A DNA stretch of 64,000 nucleotides from Limnoperna fortunei (lineage: Eukaryota > Mollusca > Bivalvia > Mytilida > Modiolidae), in assembly GCA_944474755.1 (NCBI GenBank), contig OX104124.1, positions 42,795,342-42,859,341 of the forward strand. Direction: 5' to 3'. Below are positions 34,331 through 45,965 of this stretch, in pieces. How positions within the stretch are numbered: the first letter of the stretch is position 1; each line of letters opens with the position of its first letter. A program made the position numbers and the translations under genes. Below the pieces are notes generated by a model. It was not told the DNA's origin. It ran no database searches and saw only the letters and a program-made list of their open reading frames with translations.

Positions 34331-35149
34331 TTGATTGTTATGGGAAATCCATCTTTAAAATATGATGGGATGTTTTCGCAGTCATAATAAGGACATCTTT
34401 TGTATTCCTGCATTTGACTTTTCCAGGACATGACAATGTGTAACCTTTTAATACCATAATGCTTTTGTGTTGTTTTTGGTAGCGGAGTGTTGCTGTCATT
34501 TTTGGTAGCGGAGTGTTGCTGTCATTTTTGGTACCCTCGTATGTACCTAGCCTTGTTGTTACTGGTATATCACAACCATTTAATGATGGTCCTGACTGTT
34601 CTCTGTACATATCATTTTCTGGAGAACGAGTCATCACACCCAAGTTGATACATGGTCATTCTCTTAAGAATTTGGAAAAATAAACATCTTATTTAAAATT
34701 TTTGGCACCTTTATTGTTTTTATTCCTTTGTGGACCAGAAACATGTAAATGAATTTTTCATGCATGTAAGTCCAGTAGGAAGTGTTTGGTGGATTATTCG
34801 CTTTTGCAATCTGAACTATTTTAATTTTAGAAATAATGTTTGTTTAATTGCAGAAGTTTGGTCTTCTGCTGTTTAATCTAATCAAGACATTGAGTATTGT
34901 AAACTACCAAGAAAAAATGCCTTGAAGAAAATTTCTAAATGTCGCAAGCTGTCTTCAACTCAAACTGCGTGCGACAAGACGTTTCCTGAAAAACAGAGAT
35001 TGTGATCATTGCTACAGGCAAATAATCCAATATAACTGTAAAACTAATGTTACATGTAGCATTGTAATTCTTCTGTTATGCTGGCAGTAACAGATTTATG
35101 AAAGATTTGCAAAAAATCAATAATAATTTGATTGCTATATTTTTTTGTT
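34331..35149. other. Unassigned sequence
   Basis: TTTTGGTAGCGGAGTGTTGC + TGTCA occurs twice in tandem (about 34473 and 34499). A 101-codon minus frame spans this (34338-34643), with no recognisable domain. The rest is AT-rich and featureless. Confidence 0.5.
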
Positions 35150-35412
35150 TTGTTTCTCGATGGAGAATTCAACATAGTTGTCAGAATTGTTAAGTCATGG
35201 CAGGTTTAGATGCTAGGAAATTGTTTTATTTCTCCGATGGGAGCAGTTTTAGGAAATTCAACATAGTTGTCAGAATTGTTAAGTCTCCTTAGGTTTAGAT
35301 GCTGGGGAATAATTTTATTTCTCTGATGGAAGCAGTTTTAGAAAATTCAACATCGTTGTCAGAATTGTTAAGTCTCTGCAGGTTTAGATGCTAGGAAATT
35401 GTTTTATTGGTA
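35150..35412. repeat. 89-bp tandem repeat, ~3 copies
   Basis: ATTCAACATAGTTGTCAGAA + TTGTTAAGTC recurs at 35167, 35256 and 35345, each followed by AGGTTTAGATGCTAGGAAAT and TGTTTTATTTCTC(C/T)GATGG with GCAGTTTTAG. The third copy ends after TTGTTTTATT. Confidence 0.92.
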
Positions 35413-36340
35413 ATAGACATGCCAATCATTTGGCATATTTTTGTAAGATGTTATACTTACATGGTACAGGGTTGGCTACAGATTTAGTGCTGCTAATTAT
35501 TTCGGTATATATTTCATCAACCCTTAAATTATAGAGTATGTAATTCCATTAAAAACTTATTTACTGTAAATGTCTAGCATGCTTCTGTAAAATATTGATT
35601 TTGGAAATTCAAAGACTATGGTGGTGTTACTGAATATATTGTCAGTTTATAGAAGTTTGAAGACAATAAGGGGGCACTACTGCAAATATTGATCGTAGAT
35701 TGTAGTGAGTTGGAAGACAATGGGGTGCCTCAACAGATATTGTCTTTAGGTTCAGAAAATTTGAAAAGATTGGATTGCCATGAAAGATAGGATGGTTGAT
35801 TTGTAGGAAATTTGATGACATTTATCTCATTGTCAACAAATATTGAAAACTTGACTAGCTAGGGGAAGGCAGATATTGTGCAAAAAAGATAAGATTCTTA
35901 GTCAATTTGATGACATTTATGGGATGGATGCATTACAACAGATACTTGTGTTTCAGCAGAACGTAGGAGAGATGTCAAATAATGTTGGCATATTTAAGAC
36001 GGTTAATAATTCTAATGTGTGAAAGTAATAATATGCGGTAGATATCAAGTGTAATCATGGTAATATAAGTAAACTTGCATGGTAGATATAGAACTGTGTA
36101 GAAATATCATCAGTATGAGGAATTGCGTTCATATCAATCATTTTATTGTAATTGAATTTTTGGAATCCAAACTATTGCATTATGGGAGATTGATTATCTT
36201 TGATTTTTGTTGTTAAAAGCAATTGTAATATGAAACAAATCGTCAGCTTTTAAAATATAATGATCACCTGTTTATAACATGTGCAGTATTTTGTGAACCG
36301 TGTTTTAAGTTACTTCAAGCAATCTAATGGCATCCAATAT
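35413..36340. other. Unassigned AT-rich sequence
   Basis: Weak echoes of GAAGACAAT/TTTGATGACATTTAT near 35650-35930 suggest very old duplication. Nothing firm. Confidence 0.45.
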
Positions 36341-36352
36341 TTTCTGGATGAG

Positions 36353-36590
36353 GGCCTCGGTGGCCAAGTGGTTAAGGTAGTTCGTCTACTATTGATCACA
36401 TAATCTGTCGAACACTTGATTGTGGGTTTGAGTCTTAATGCTGGCAGGGTGCACTCGTCTCCAATCTTAATTAACCAGGATTGCCAATTTTCCTACTGCA
36501 GGTCAAAGGTTTTCTCCGGGTACTCCGGCTTCCTCCCCAAATAAACATGATATAGCTGAAAAATTGCTTCAAGTGGCATTAAACACACAA
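36353..36590 (+). mobile_element. Full-length tRNA-derived SINE
   Basis: GGGCCTCGGTGGCCAAGTGG + TTAAGGTAGTTCG (box A TGGCCAAGTGG), TGTGGGTTTGAGTCTTAATG (box B), CAGGGTGCACTCGTCTCCAA, GGTTTTCTCCGGGTACTCCG, GATATAGCTGAAAAATTGC, GTGGCATTAAACACACAA. ATTTTCTGGATGA before and ATTTTACTCGATGA after may be a decayed target-site duplication. Confidence 0.9.
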
Positions 36591-37290
36591 TTTTACTCGA
36601 TGATATCAGAGAAACCCCTGAAAAAATTATGTAATGGACAAAATTGTATGTCATGGTGTAGCTCATAACTTTACCAAGGGGATCTGTTGAATTGACAGTT
36701 TACTGTTTAATTTGTTGAACTAGATACTGATATGGTTTTGTTAGCTTACAGTAAGTGTGATATTTTATGCCTGTTTAAATTCATACTTTTCTATAAAACT
36801 TGCTGAACTATTACTGACAAAATCTAGAGTGCAACGACCTTCAAGTACGCCTGTAGAATCATGTATACCTTACAAGAAAACATGCTATCACATGCATTAT
36901 TTCTGCCATGGAGAATTTGATCTAAATTCTGAATTAAGTTTTTTTGCAGATATAAATTTGACATGTCATGTAAAAGTTGTTTTTGAAGTTGTTTGACTGG
37001 TTTATAACAAATTTTTTTACACAAGATTTAATTTGATGGAGTGTTACAAAGAGTTTGTCTCCTTGAATATAGCCTGGATTTCTTGAAACAATCATAATCA
37101 AATTTGAGTGTAAACCCATGTTTTAGCCAATTTAAACTTTTCTTTATAGAATTTTGTTTTTGTTATGAGAGTTTGACTCAGAAATCCAGTCCTTGTCTCA
37201 GCTGACAGATGGCCGCCCTATTCGTAAACTTGTTCTGTATAAGGGTTTTGCTTGTTCTAAGTTGGTTTATATTTTCAGGCAGTTCAAACG
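36591..37290. other. Unassigned AT-rich sequence
   Basis: Frames at 36757-36996 (plus) and 36824-37024 (minus) overlap and have no recognisable content. Nothing supported. Confidence 0.45.
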
Positions 37291-37475
37291 TTGTGCCCTC
37301 TCCATAATATTGAACTGTACCATATTTTTTTGGTTCAGTCATTTAAGCCAAATAATAGCATGTCATGGCCCTCTCCATAATATTTAACTGTACTGTTTTT
37401 TGGTTCAGTCATTTGAGCCAAATAATAGCAACTGAGCTGTTTTTTGGTTCAGTCATTTAAGCCAAATATTGGCAT
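37291..37475. repeat. ~80-bp tandem repeat, ~2.5 copies
   Basis: GCCCTCTCCATAATATT + AACTGTAC, TTTTTTGGTTCAGTCATTT, AAGCCAAATAATAGCA. It occurs at about 37296 and 37368; a third partial copy (GGTTCAGTCATTTAAGCC) is at 37446. Confidence 0.88.
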
Positions 37476-37682
37476 GCCATGATGGTCTTTCATAGTTATA
37501 TAAGTGTGCTGCTCCAAATGACAAATGTTGTCATGGTGAGTTGTTTTCCATTGTTGACAAACATGAAATATAAAAACATAAATATAAAAGAGCCTACTAG
37601 TAATGGTATCGTTGTATTTTAAATCTGAAAAGAATTGTTGTACGCTTTGTTTAAACGAAAATGGTCTATGGTAATATTTATA

Positions 37683-37798
37683 AATTATTTACGTTTTTTG
37701 AAACGAGATGCGTTTTCTCGTCCATATCTCATCGAAGGGCGACAGCCCTGAGATGAGATGACGAGAAAATGCATCGAGTTTCATAAAACGTAAATAAT
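37683..37798. mobile_element. 116-bp fold-back (hairpin) element
   Basis: The left arm (from ATTATTTACGTTTTTTGAAA, 37684-37722) matches the reverse complement of the right arm (37760-37798) at 35 of 39 bases. Inside lies a second stem, ATCTCATC..AGGGC / GCCCTGAGATGAGAT, around a GACA loop. Nearly the whole unit is one hairpin. Such long palindromes are typical of fold-back MITEs. No coding capacity; the next element starts four bases further on. Confidence 0.8.
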
Positions 37799-37959
37799 CT
37801 GTTTATCGCTATTTTGTAACATTGTGACGTCACAGTGTTTACTTAACGACGTCTTGACAGCGAGCTGAGATGGGCCTATCTCACGCTAGTAGAGTGAGAT
37901 GGAATAATATCGCACACAAAGATCAAAGGAAAATACTGCAAAATAGCGATAACATCTGT
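37797..37959. mobile_element. 152-bp MITE with TIRs and TSD
   Basis: The element body is 37802-37953. Perfect 14-bp inverted ends TTATCGCTATTTTG (37803-37816) and CAAAATAGCGATAA (37939-37952). ATCTG is present immediately on both sides (37797-37801 and 37954-37958), and a T follows each. The interior has the palindrome TGTGACGTCACA (37823-37834), containing a consensus CRE, and TCTCACGCTAGTAGAGTGAGA. No transposase. Confidence 0.82.
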
Positions 37960-39375
37960 TACGTAACTCTGGAACTTTTCAAATTACCCAGTAAATGTAG
38001 GAATAGTTGACATTTTCTGACATCTTTTTTATAATGCTGGAAGGGAATGAAAAAGTTGTCCTTCCTAACACAGCGCTGAAATTAACTTTTAAATGTAATG
38101 TTAGACTGAAGGATTATGGGCCTGCGGTAATTTCAGGTAAATGCAATGCAGAAATCGTATGCAGTGAAATATTTTTATACAGAAATATGTTATTATTAGT
38201 AATTATGTATGATAACTCTGTGGTTTCATATTGAGATGTGATTATTATCAGATTATAACATGTTAGTTTATTCCTTTAAATCTGATATTTCATAGAACGT
38301 TTAAAAGAATGGAAAAAGTTTGTTGGAATAATTTATAAAGATTTAACATCTGTCTTCGGCATTGCATTTGAGCATTGCATTTGAGTAGGATAGAATCTAT
38401 GAATATGACATTTTATCCTATTAAGATGGCTGGCATCAGGTGCAGCCCTATGTTTAATCGTAGGAATTAGATTTTTCAGCTGTGGAGGGAGATTTGCAGC
38501 ACAGCTTGTTCTTGTTTACCTAAAAGGGATGTACTGTGCTGGCTGTTCGTCAACCAAAGCAAATGATATTGTATTGCATTATACGGTAAATAAAAGATTG
38601 GTAAGTTCTAGTTCTGTTGTTTAGCAGACTAGATAAACTCTATATTTGACATACCAGTAGTCAATTTTAAAACTTGTTCAATTATTCAGTTTTGCTCTTT
38701 CCACTTACGGACTAGATAAAGCTAAAAAGTCTCAGTCTGTCTGGTAAATTTTTTTTTCTCGGTTGTATTAAATGTCTGCATGAAATTTTCAGCTTATTGT
38801 AAACCTGCTGGCTTGTAAACTTGAATCTACGCATGTTCAACTTTGACAGTGTGGGTCTATCTTCCTCTCGGATAAAAAAATATCGAAACATTTGTTGTAT
38901 GGGATGTAAAATCTTATTCAAAGAAAACAACAACAACAAAAATGGCTAACTTTAGTGAAAGTGCAAATATAAGTAAATGGCATATTTTTAATTTGTGTAG
39001 TTGAAATTATCCAACAATATTTTTAGTTCATATTGGTCAATCCTATTTATATGGGCTCCATGTCATATATATTTAAGTCATGACTTTTTCTGCCAACTTT
39101 ACACTTAGAAAAGTAATCCTTAACAGTTGAATAGCTTTCGCAATTTAAAATAAATATTACCATTTGAAGATAATCCATTATCCGGAGGTGTATAATGAAG
39201 AGAGAATAGAATTGCCATTGGCTTAATTCTTGTTGATGTATAAGTACTTTTAAATAGGTTTTGTGTGAGGTGTCATCGTTTTTGTATAAAGTCTGTAATT
39301 TAAACTTTATTTGAGACTTTTATGGGTTTTGTGGGGTTGTGAATTACCATGTTGTGCGGTTGGTTGAGTTTTATT
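37960..39375. other. Unassigned AT-rich sequence
   Basis: Nothing supported. AGCATTGCATTTG occurs twice in tandem near 38361-38385. Frames at 38007-38234 and 38712-38939 show no family features. Confidence 0.45.
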
Positions 39376-39376
39376 T

Positions 39377-39565
39377 GAAATTCGCCAAACTGAGTTGAAT
39401 CATGCAATTTTTGTGAATTAGCGTTATGTGTAATTTGAATTGTATTGAGAGCCATGTTGACTTAGAATGTCACAATTTGAAATTCATCAAACTGATTTAA
39501 ATCATGCAATTTTTGTGAATTAGCGTTATGTGTAATTTGAATAGTATCGAGAGCCATGTTGACTC
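39377..39565. repeat. 102-bp direct duplication (about two copies)
   Basis: GAAATTCGCCAAACTGAGTT starts at 39377 and GAAATTCATCAAACTGATTT at 39479. Both are followed by CATGCAATTTTTGTGAATTA, GCGTTATGTGTAATTTGAAT and GAGAGCCATGTTGACT. Copies differ at a handful of bases. Confidence 0.92.
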
Positions 39566-40000
39566 CGTGGATTTTACTCTTGTTCTTTCATTAGTTATCT
39601 GTTCTGTACAGCATGACTAGAGCCAATGATTGAATATATAAGGTGCTAGGGGATAGGGGTGATAACGGAGGAAGGGGTGGGGATATAGGTGATAAAGGAG
39701 AATGGGGTGGGGGATAGGTGTGGTGAATGAGTAAAGGGTGGACAAGGGACAGGGATTACGAGTGAGGAATATTGTGAACGTAACATTTGTGCTTTTTTAA
39801 AGAAAAAAAAGACAGAAAATTCAGAAAATATTAAATCTTGTTCTTTTTAGTTAATTATTTAGGTTGCTGAAAGAAACTTTTTTAATGCCACAGTTGTATA
39901 AAATACAGGTAATAATAAAATGCCTATAAAAAAATGGCAAAAAACTGCTTTTAACAAGACAGGCAAATTGTTTAATTGTTAGTATTTACTGTACCGATCT
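39566..40000. other. Unassigned sequence
   Basis: A G-rich, irregular GATAGGGGTGATAACGGAGG-like stretch (39645-39765) has loosely repeated GGGGTGGGGATA words. The remainder is A/T-rich. Confidence 0.5.
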
Positions 40001-40277
40001 ATTAAATGTATAGGGGCCTGTGTGGCAGAGTGGTTAAGGTAGTTCGTCTACTATTGATCACACATGGTCTGTCAACACTGAGGTTGCAATTGCGGGTTCG
40101 AGTCTCACTGCGGGCAGGGTGTACTCGACTCCAATCTTAATTGTCAAGGTTTGCCAGTTTTCCTACCAAGTACACCGGTTCCCCCCTCCCCCCCCCCACC
40201 TGCACGCCATGATATAGTTGAAAAATTGCTGAAAATGGTGTTATGCATCATTCAAACAAAACAAGATTAAATGTATA
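40001..40277 (+). mobile_element. Full-length tRNA-derived SINE with perfect 12-bp TSD
   Basis: The element is 40013-40265. Perfect duplication ATTAAATGTATA at 40001-40012 and 40266-40277 fixes both ends. Head GGGGCCTGTGTGGCAGAGTG + GTTAAGGTAG (box A GTGGCAGAGTGG), TTGCGGGTTCGAGTCTCACT (box B), CAGGGTGTACTCGACTCCAA, TTGTCAAGGTTTGCCAGTTT, then a C-rich run replacing the usual TCCTCCCCCAATAAAAACTG, GCACGCCATGATATAGTTG and tail TTCAAACAAAACAAG. This is one of the younger insertions here. Confidence 0.96.
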
Positions 40278-43200
40278 TGTTTATGCATTATAAGAAAAAA
40301 AAACCATGAATTTAAGAATTGATTCATTTGATTTTTAATCTCGTCAAATATATGAAGACATGTATTTCCCTCATATCTACAGGCAATATTCGTTCTGTTG
40401 ACATGATCAACGGATTGATGGATGCTCCTAGTGATGCAAACATCCCTATGGTTTATGTCGTCACAACCAGGCTATAACTTAACACTTGGTCCTTGATGTA
40501 AATTTTGCTTGACAAGACAAATGAAACAATAGGCTTGATCAAATCAAATGTAATATCATGTATAAGACATTTTTGTATTTTTATTTATTGTTTTCTGTTT
40601 ATAAACTGGACTCTGTTATATACCTGTAGCTGATAATTTCTGCAAGTGTTTTTTTAAAATCACAATTATAAAAAACCAAGAATCCTATGGTCTGATGTCC
40701 TACCTTTAAGTTACGGACCACAATGTCTCTCTGACACCTCACGGCAGGGGACAAAAATGTAATAAATGCACAAAAAACGAATTTTTAACAACTGTTTACC
40801 TTTCTACAGCCTCGCAAGAAATTATAAGGACATAAAAGAATTTTTTCAACAAACCAATCCCTTTCTTAAAACCCACCAGTCAATTTAAATATTTTTTTAA
40901 TCCATCCCTTTTGAGGCCCCTGAGTTAATAACAGGACAAACAAGCACCCAATACACAACTTTGTTGATGTTCAGTAACAGATGTTTGATTATTATCAATT
41001 AATGAGATATTGTCTGGTACATGTCCAGTCCTGGCTCAAATCAATACAAGATATGTTTTTACCAAATAATGCTCGTTTTTTTTATTTAATGTTGAGGTTA
41101 GAGCAGAAAGGGTTAAGTGGATGCCAGTTCTAAAATTTTAGAAAAATTGGTGGATCTTGTGCGAGAGAATTTGTGATTTGGAAATCGTCAATCTGACATC
41201 AGTATTATTTGTATAATTATTAAATGACTCTAAAATATATATTACAAAAGTACTACAAATTAATAAAAGTGAGTTTGTGCATCTGAAACCTTTGATCATG
41301 TCAAAAATATATTGTTTCTTGCAGAAATTAATGGCTACTTCACTTTTATAGCAATAGTTGTTTTTCTTCTGTGCAAGACTTTGTATTAACAGTAGACTTA
41401 TATTCCAGGTCATTATGATTTAAAAAGGTGTAAAACTTGATAATCTCCCTCAGGTAATCTTTGTATTGTTGTGTCCACTCAGACTGGTGTTATGTAAAGT
41501 CACATGACTTCACACCTGGTTGACCAGTAAAACTTGTTATTTATGATCTATTTATTGTCTTGGTTGACCAATAGTCTTTAGGGCTTGTTTATAATTGGAA
41601 ATACACACAAGGAGTTTCAGAAATTCTGCCTTATGTATTCTTAATAGACAGTGTAAAATACCTGTGGTTCCTGAACCTGGGATAAACAAAACATGTAGTG
41701 TGGGGTGACTGAACCCAGCATGTCCATCCTGGTCACTTGTGGTCAGTTCAGTTCATTGACCAGATTGATTTAACCTTTCCTGCTAAGTTACATAGATCTT
41801 TGTCAGTGAAATCAACATGGCAGTGTGGAATTTTAGAACTGATTACGATTTCACTTTTGGATTTTATTAATGACTTGTGTTTTTTCTTATATTTTGGGAT
41901 TTTTAAGATACAACAGGTAAGTGTGTAATGAGAGTGTTTTATTACAGTGTATTGTGTATAGAATGTTGACCTGTAATATCTGTTAGAGCCCCAAGATATA
42001 AGTGAAAGGTTGTATGTAGTATTAGGTGTTAATTTCCTGAAATTGACAGCTTTTTTTGTTTCTTAAAGCCAGTCACAGATTGATTCTAGTGCCAAGTGAT
42101 TTGGTTTATTCTAAAATTTTTAAGATTTGTTTTGATATGGTATTAACTTTTTAATTGAATGAATACAAACATGTATGTGGTACAGTAAATGAGATGGACA
42201 GAAAATGAAAGTTAACAACTTACACATGAAGTAAAGCCATAAAGCCATTTTAATTTCCACCCCTCCGCCAATAAAGGATGAAATGATTAGGTTATACATT
42301 TATCTGAAGTCCTCAAAGTAATTTAGGAGGATTTGATATTTTTGATTGGTTGATTCAATTAAACAGTATTAAAAAAGGATATTTCAGTAATACCAGGGAA
42401 ATTGGGGAAATTTTTTTTTATGAATTAGGGATAATTGTCAAATAGAACCTGTATGACATCACGAGTAGTGAATATAACCTAAAATGATTAATACTTCATC
42501 ATAAACTTCTACTATCTTGTATCAATGTAATTTGCATAAATTTACATAATATGTATTTCATGGTTGTTCAGGCATGACAGCACTCTTGCATAAAAATTTA
42601 TTGAATGGCACTTTACATATAAACATCAGTAATGATCTGGAATGGAGAAAAAACAGTAGAAATAAAGTAACTTAATTAATGCTATAAAACTGCCTGAAAG
42701 TCATCAAAAATACAGAACAAAATGCTTGTAAGTTTCTAAGATTATGGTTACATATTTGATAAGTGCAGGTGTCTTTCATGATATTATCTTTTTTGTAACA
42801 ATTAGCTTCAGTTAAAATCAATGTTGACATAACAACAGCGACTAAAAAAAAATCCATGTGCTACACTGATACAGTTTTTTTGCACAATATGCAAACTATT
42901 TTTTACTCTGTATTGACAAACTACATTTTATACAACAAAACTTAATTAAAAGCATTCTTGTTGTTACTGGATCTTATAATCTAGTGAAATACAACACAAG
43001 CAATCGTCACGAAAAAATTTTTACCGGTATGTCTGTATTGTACAACAAATGGAATTTCTGCATGATAAAATTAAGAACTAATTCGTTGGGTCTCCAATAT
43101 ACATGTATACTGGTTTTATCACAGGCTGGCCCATTTTGCCAAGTATATTATCCTAAGTGGTAAAACTATTGTATGCCAGTAAATGAAATAGAAAATTATT

Positions 43201-43380
43201 TTGAAAGAGATGTATGGTACAGCAGTGAGCAATATATATACTAATATACACAGTTGGGGAATACAAGCATTTTATGTACATTGTACATTATAATTAGAAT
43301 GTTCTTTACTGCTGGTTTCAGGAGCTTTTTAAAATTGAGCATGGTATTTCAAAATCATGGACATAAATTCCTAAAATTAG
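40278..43380. other. Unassigned AT-rich sequence
   Basis: About 3.1 kb with no supported gene or repeat. The frame at 41737-41928 ends near CAACAGGTAAGTGTG, a donor-like word, but its translation shows no recognisable family and no acceptor is evident. Frames at 41138-41413 and 42672-42857 (minus) are likewise uninformative. Confidence 0.45.
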
Positions 43381-43505
43381 CAAATTCAAATTCAAATTCA
43401 ATTCAAATTTTTATTGTCATATAAACATATAAACAGAGTTTGTGACAAAAACAAATAATTTGATTAATATAACAGTAGAAATACACAATTAAAATATAAA
43501 ACATA
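43381..43505 (-). mobile_element. Possible retroelement 3'-end fragment (copy 1)
   Basis: After a (CAAATT)n-like stretch, TTCAAATTTTTATTGTCATA, TAAACATATAAACAGAG, TTTGTGACAAAAACAAATAA. The same order, diverged, recurs at 44031-44100 (TTTATGGTCATATAAACATA, TGTTTATGACAAAAACAAAA). The simple-repeat flank and TTTATTGTCATAT words would suit a LINE 3' end in reverse orientation. That is inference. Confidence 0.4.
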
Positions 43506-44452
43506 GTATTTTCCGAATGTAAATTCAGAAAAATTGCAAAATAACACTTTTTGCCTGGAAATTCAAATGTCATACATAAATGATGTCATAGTAGGAAATT
43601 GAGCTTTTATTGTTTTGTAAATCACATTTCTGTCATTCATAATTGATTAATAATTGCATTGTTAATTTCAACACCAAGTCACAGATGTTCTTCATACATG
43701 CAATTTTAATGTTCCAATGTATGTTGACACATAGGAACAGCTGTGTTGTTGACTGGTACTCTACAATTTACAATTTACAATGTGAAGGAGGGTTAAAGGG
43801 GGATTTGTGGTAAGTGTTTGACAGGGACCAGTTCCATTTTTAGGATTATGAGGAGTTTGTGGCAGATGAGTAATCGGATTGGGGGTGGGGGGTTTGTTTG
43901 AAAAATACGGATATTTTTGGGGGTGGCGAGGAATTGATCAAAAATGTAATGGAGAATTTGTGCAAGAGAAATTAGTTATTCAAAACCATCACTTATTACC
44001 TATACAAAACATGTTTAAAAAAAATCATTAAATATCTTTATGGTCATATAAACATATGTTTATGACAAAAACAAAATGCACAGTATTGATTAAAGAAAAA
44101 GAACAACATGTAAATGCAGTTCATTGCTTTCTGTTGGTTACTTAAAAAAAATTGTAGTGTTATTGCCAAACGTGTGTTTTATTGCATAATGTCTTCATTA
44201 GAAAGGTTTCCTTATTGCTGCTTACGTTTTTAACTTGTAAATAATTAGGAAACCTGGTCTTTATCAGAAAATATTCATCCATCCATTCTCATGCCTTTAG
44301 AATGTAATTTTCTTTAATAGCCTATTAGCAGATAAGATGCCCTATACATGGATTAGCATACATGTGTCTGTGGTCATCAAACAGGAATTAACATTGTCCT
44401 ATATCATGTTCCTGTCAGAAGTCTTTGTTAATGCAGAGTGATTTAAGAATTT
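43506..44452. other. Unassigned sequence including a second copy of the 43381 fragment
   Basis: 44031-44100 is the diverged second copy. G-rich words (GGATTGGGGGTGGGGGG) lie at 43876-43893. Otherwise nothing is supported. Confidence 0.45.
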
Positions 44453-45513
44453 TTAAAGTGATAGTGTCTACGATTTTGATTAAAAAAGTGAAACGGTAAT
44501 TTTTGTCTCATACTTCTTCTAAAAGATTATAAAATTCAAATCTCTGGTTAAAAAGTAATATTAAAAATGTCTTTTTATGTAAAAATACAGTTTTGTAATC
44601 AAAATCAATTTTTGTCTGGTAGACAATAATTCAATCGGAAACCCGCCTACATTCATATCACCTTTGTTCGGCCGGTTTACCGCACATGCGTAGTTGCAGA
44701 CTTGAATGTAAACAATGTCGCACGTGCAGCAAAATGCAAGAGGGAGACAGATAATTTTGACCGATTCAACATGAAAGAGAAAAAGATGGGAAGTGCTAGC
44801 CAAATATCATTAAGGAAGTAAATATTGGAAGTGAAATCAATCGTTGGAATGAAATTAAGAGCGTTCTTCGAGTCTACAGTCATGCTGAAGTTGCCAAAAT
44901 TGGGGAAATTGTTGTTGGATGGGTATGCGTGTAAAACGATTAAAATAACTGCAAATTACATATAGAATTGAAGAGATTTGTAATATATATAACGTTCAAC
45001 TACTTCTTATCTGGAAGTGTCTCTATTGATAAATGCGCTTTTCACAACGCAATTCGTTCTGTTAAATGTAAAATAAATATCGGTATTTATGGGGTCTCCG
45101 AAGGGGAAAACCTTCCTACAATATGAATGAAATTTGTATTTTATCGTTTTCTGCAAGTTGAAATTAAATTATTTATTATCTGGTGTACGTAATATATGTT
45201 ACTGTCAGTTAAAGAAATTAGTTATCAACGAAATATTTACTCTTTTTGTAAAATGCACGAGATTACCTCGTCATCCATATTTATGTGCACCGCCAATCAT
45301 CTGAATCGGCAATCATCGGAAACTAGGACCCGATGCATAATTAATTAGTTGTTATGGAAAGACTAGCGATGTTTTTAATGTTTATTTAATATTTATATGT
45401 TTAATTTTTAACATTTTAGCGTTTTTACCGACTAATTATGACATTATCAATCAATTTCAACAACTAAAACCGCTACTGAATTTTTTTCAAAATCGTAGAC
45501 ACTATCACTTTAA
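44453..45513. mobile_element. 1061-bp non-autonomous DNA transposon, TTAA-bounded
   Basis: 27-bp inverted ends match perfectly: 44453-44479 (TTAAAGTGATAGTGTCTACG...) and 45487-45513 (...CGTAGACACTATCACTTTAA). Both ends finish in TTAA. The TTAA may be a duplicated target with 23-bp inverted repeats inside it. TTAA targets are characteristic of piggyBac-type elements, though those usually begin CCC; here the first bases would be AGTGATAG. The interior is CpG-richer in its left half (44640-44760). It holds only short minus-strand frames (80 and 68 codons) with no DDE/DDD transposase features. It is probably mobilised in trans by an unseen partner. Confidence 0.85.
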
Positions 45514-45679
45514 GGCTTGGCCTTGTAATTTTAACACTTGTTGCCTTTTAATGACCAAATGTTATCATTATCATCTTGTTTTATTTTTATATTGGTGTGA
45601 AAATAAAAGTCTTATTGATCTAAGGTACACATGTACCTGTGCATTTATATGTACTTTTAAATTTGTATGTGTATGTGTA

Positions 45680-45965
45680 TTTTTTTATGTCCCACCAACA
45701 AAAAAATGAGTGGGGGGGGACATAGAGATTTTCTGTTTGCCTGTCAATCGAAAAATGGGGGGGGGGGAATATCGCCCCCACCTCAGGTTTAGATTTGCAT
45801 TGATGCTTTTTATAATGAAGATGACTTCCCATCTTCATGAAACATGGTACAGAGTTAGGACATGATGAGATCTTTTAACTGGCAATATTCTGTAATATTG
45901 CACACTTGAGTGAACTTGGATAATTGACCAATACATTGTATGTGACACCTGGGACATCTGTGTCA
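45680..45965 (+). mobile_element. Dispersed element with C-run/G-run hairpin head (copy 2)
   Basis: TATGTCCCACCAACAAAAAA, GAGTGGGGGGGGACATAGAG, then GAAGATGACTTCCCATCTTC, GGACATGATGAGATCTTTTA, CACACTTGAGTGAACTTGG and GGGACATCTGTGTCATATG. The order of shared words matches 14490-14725. Here the tail GACATCTGTGTC is also kept. Confidence 0.65.

Noticed and set aside
41737..41928. 63-codon frame followed closely by CAGGTAAGTG
   Set aside because: Translation matches no family known to me and lacks a convincing acceptor; donor words also appear in non-coding places (52248-52264).
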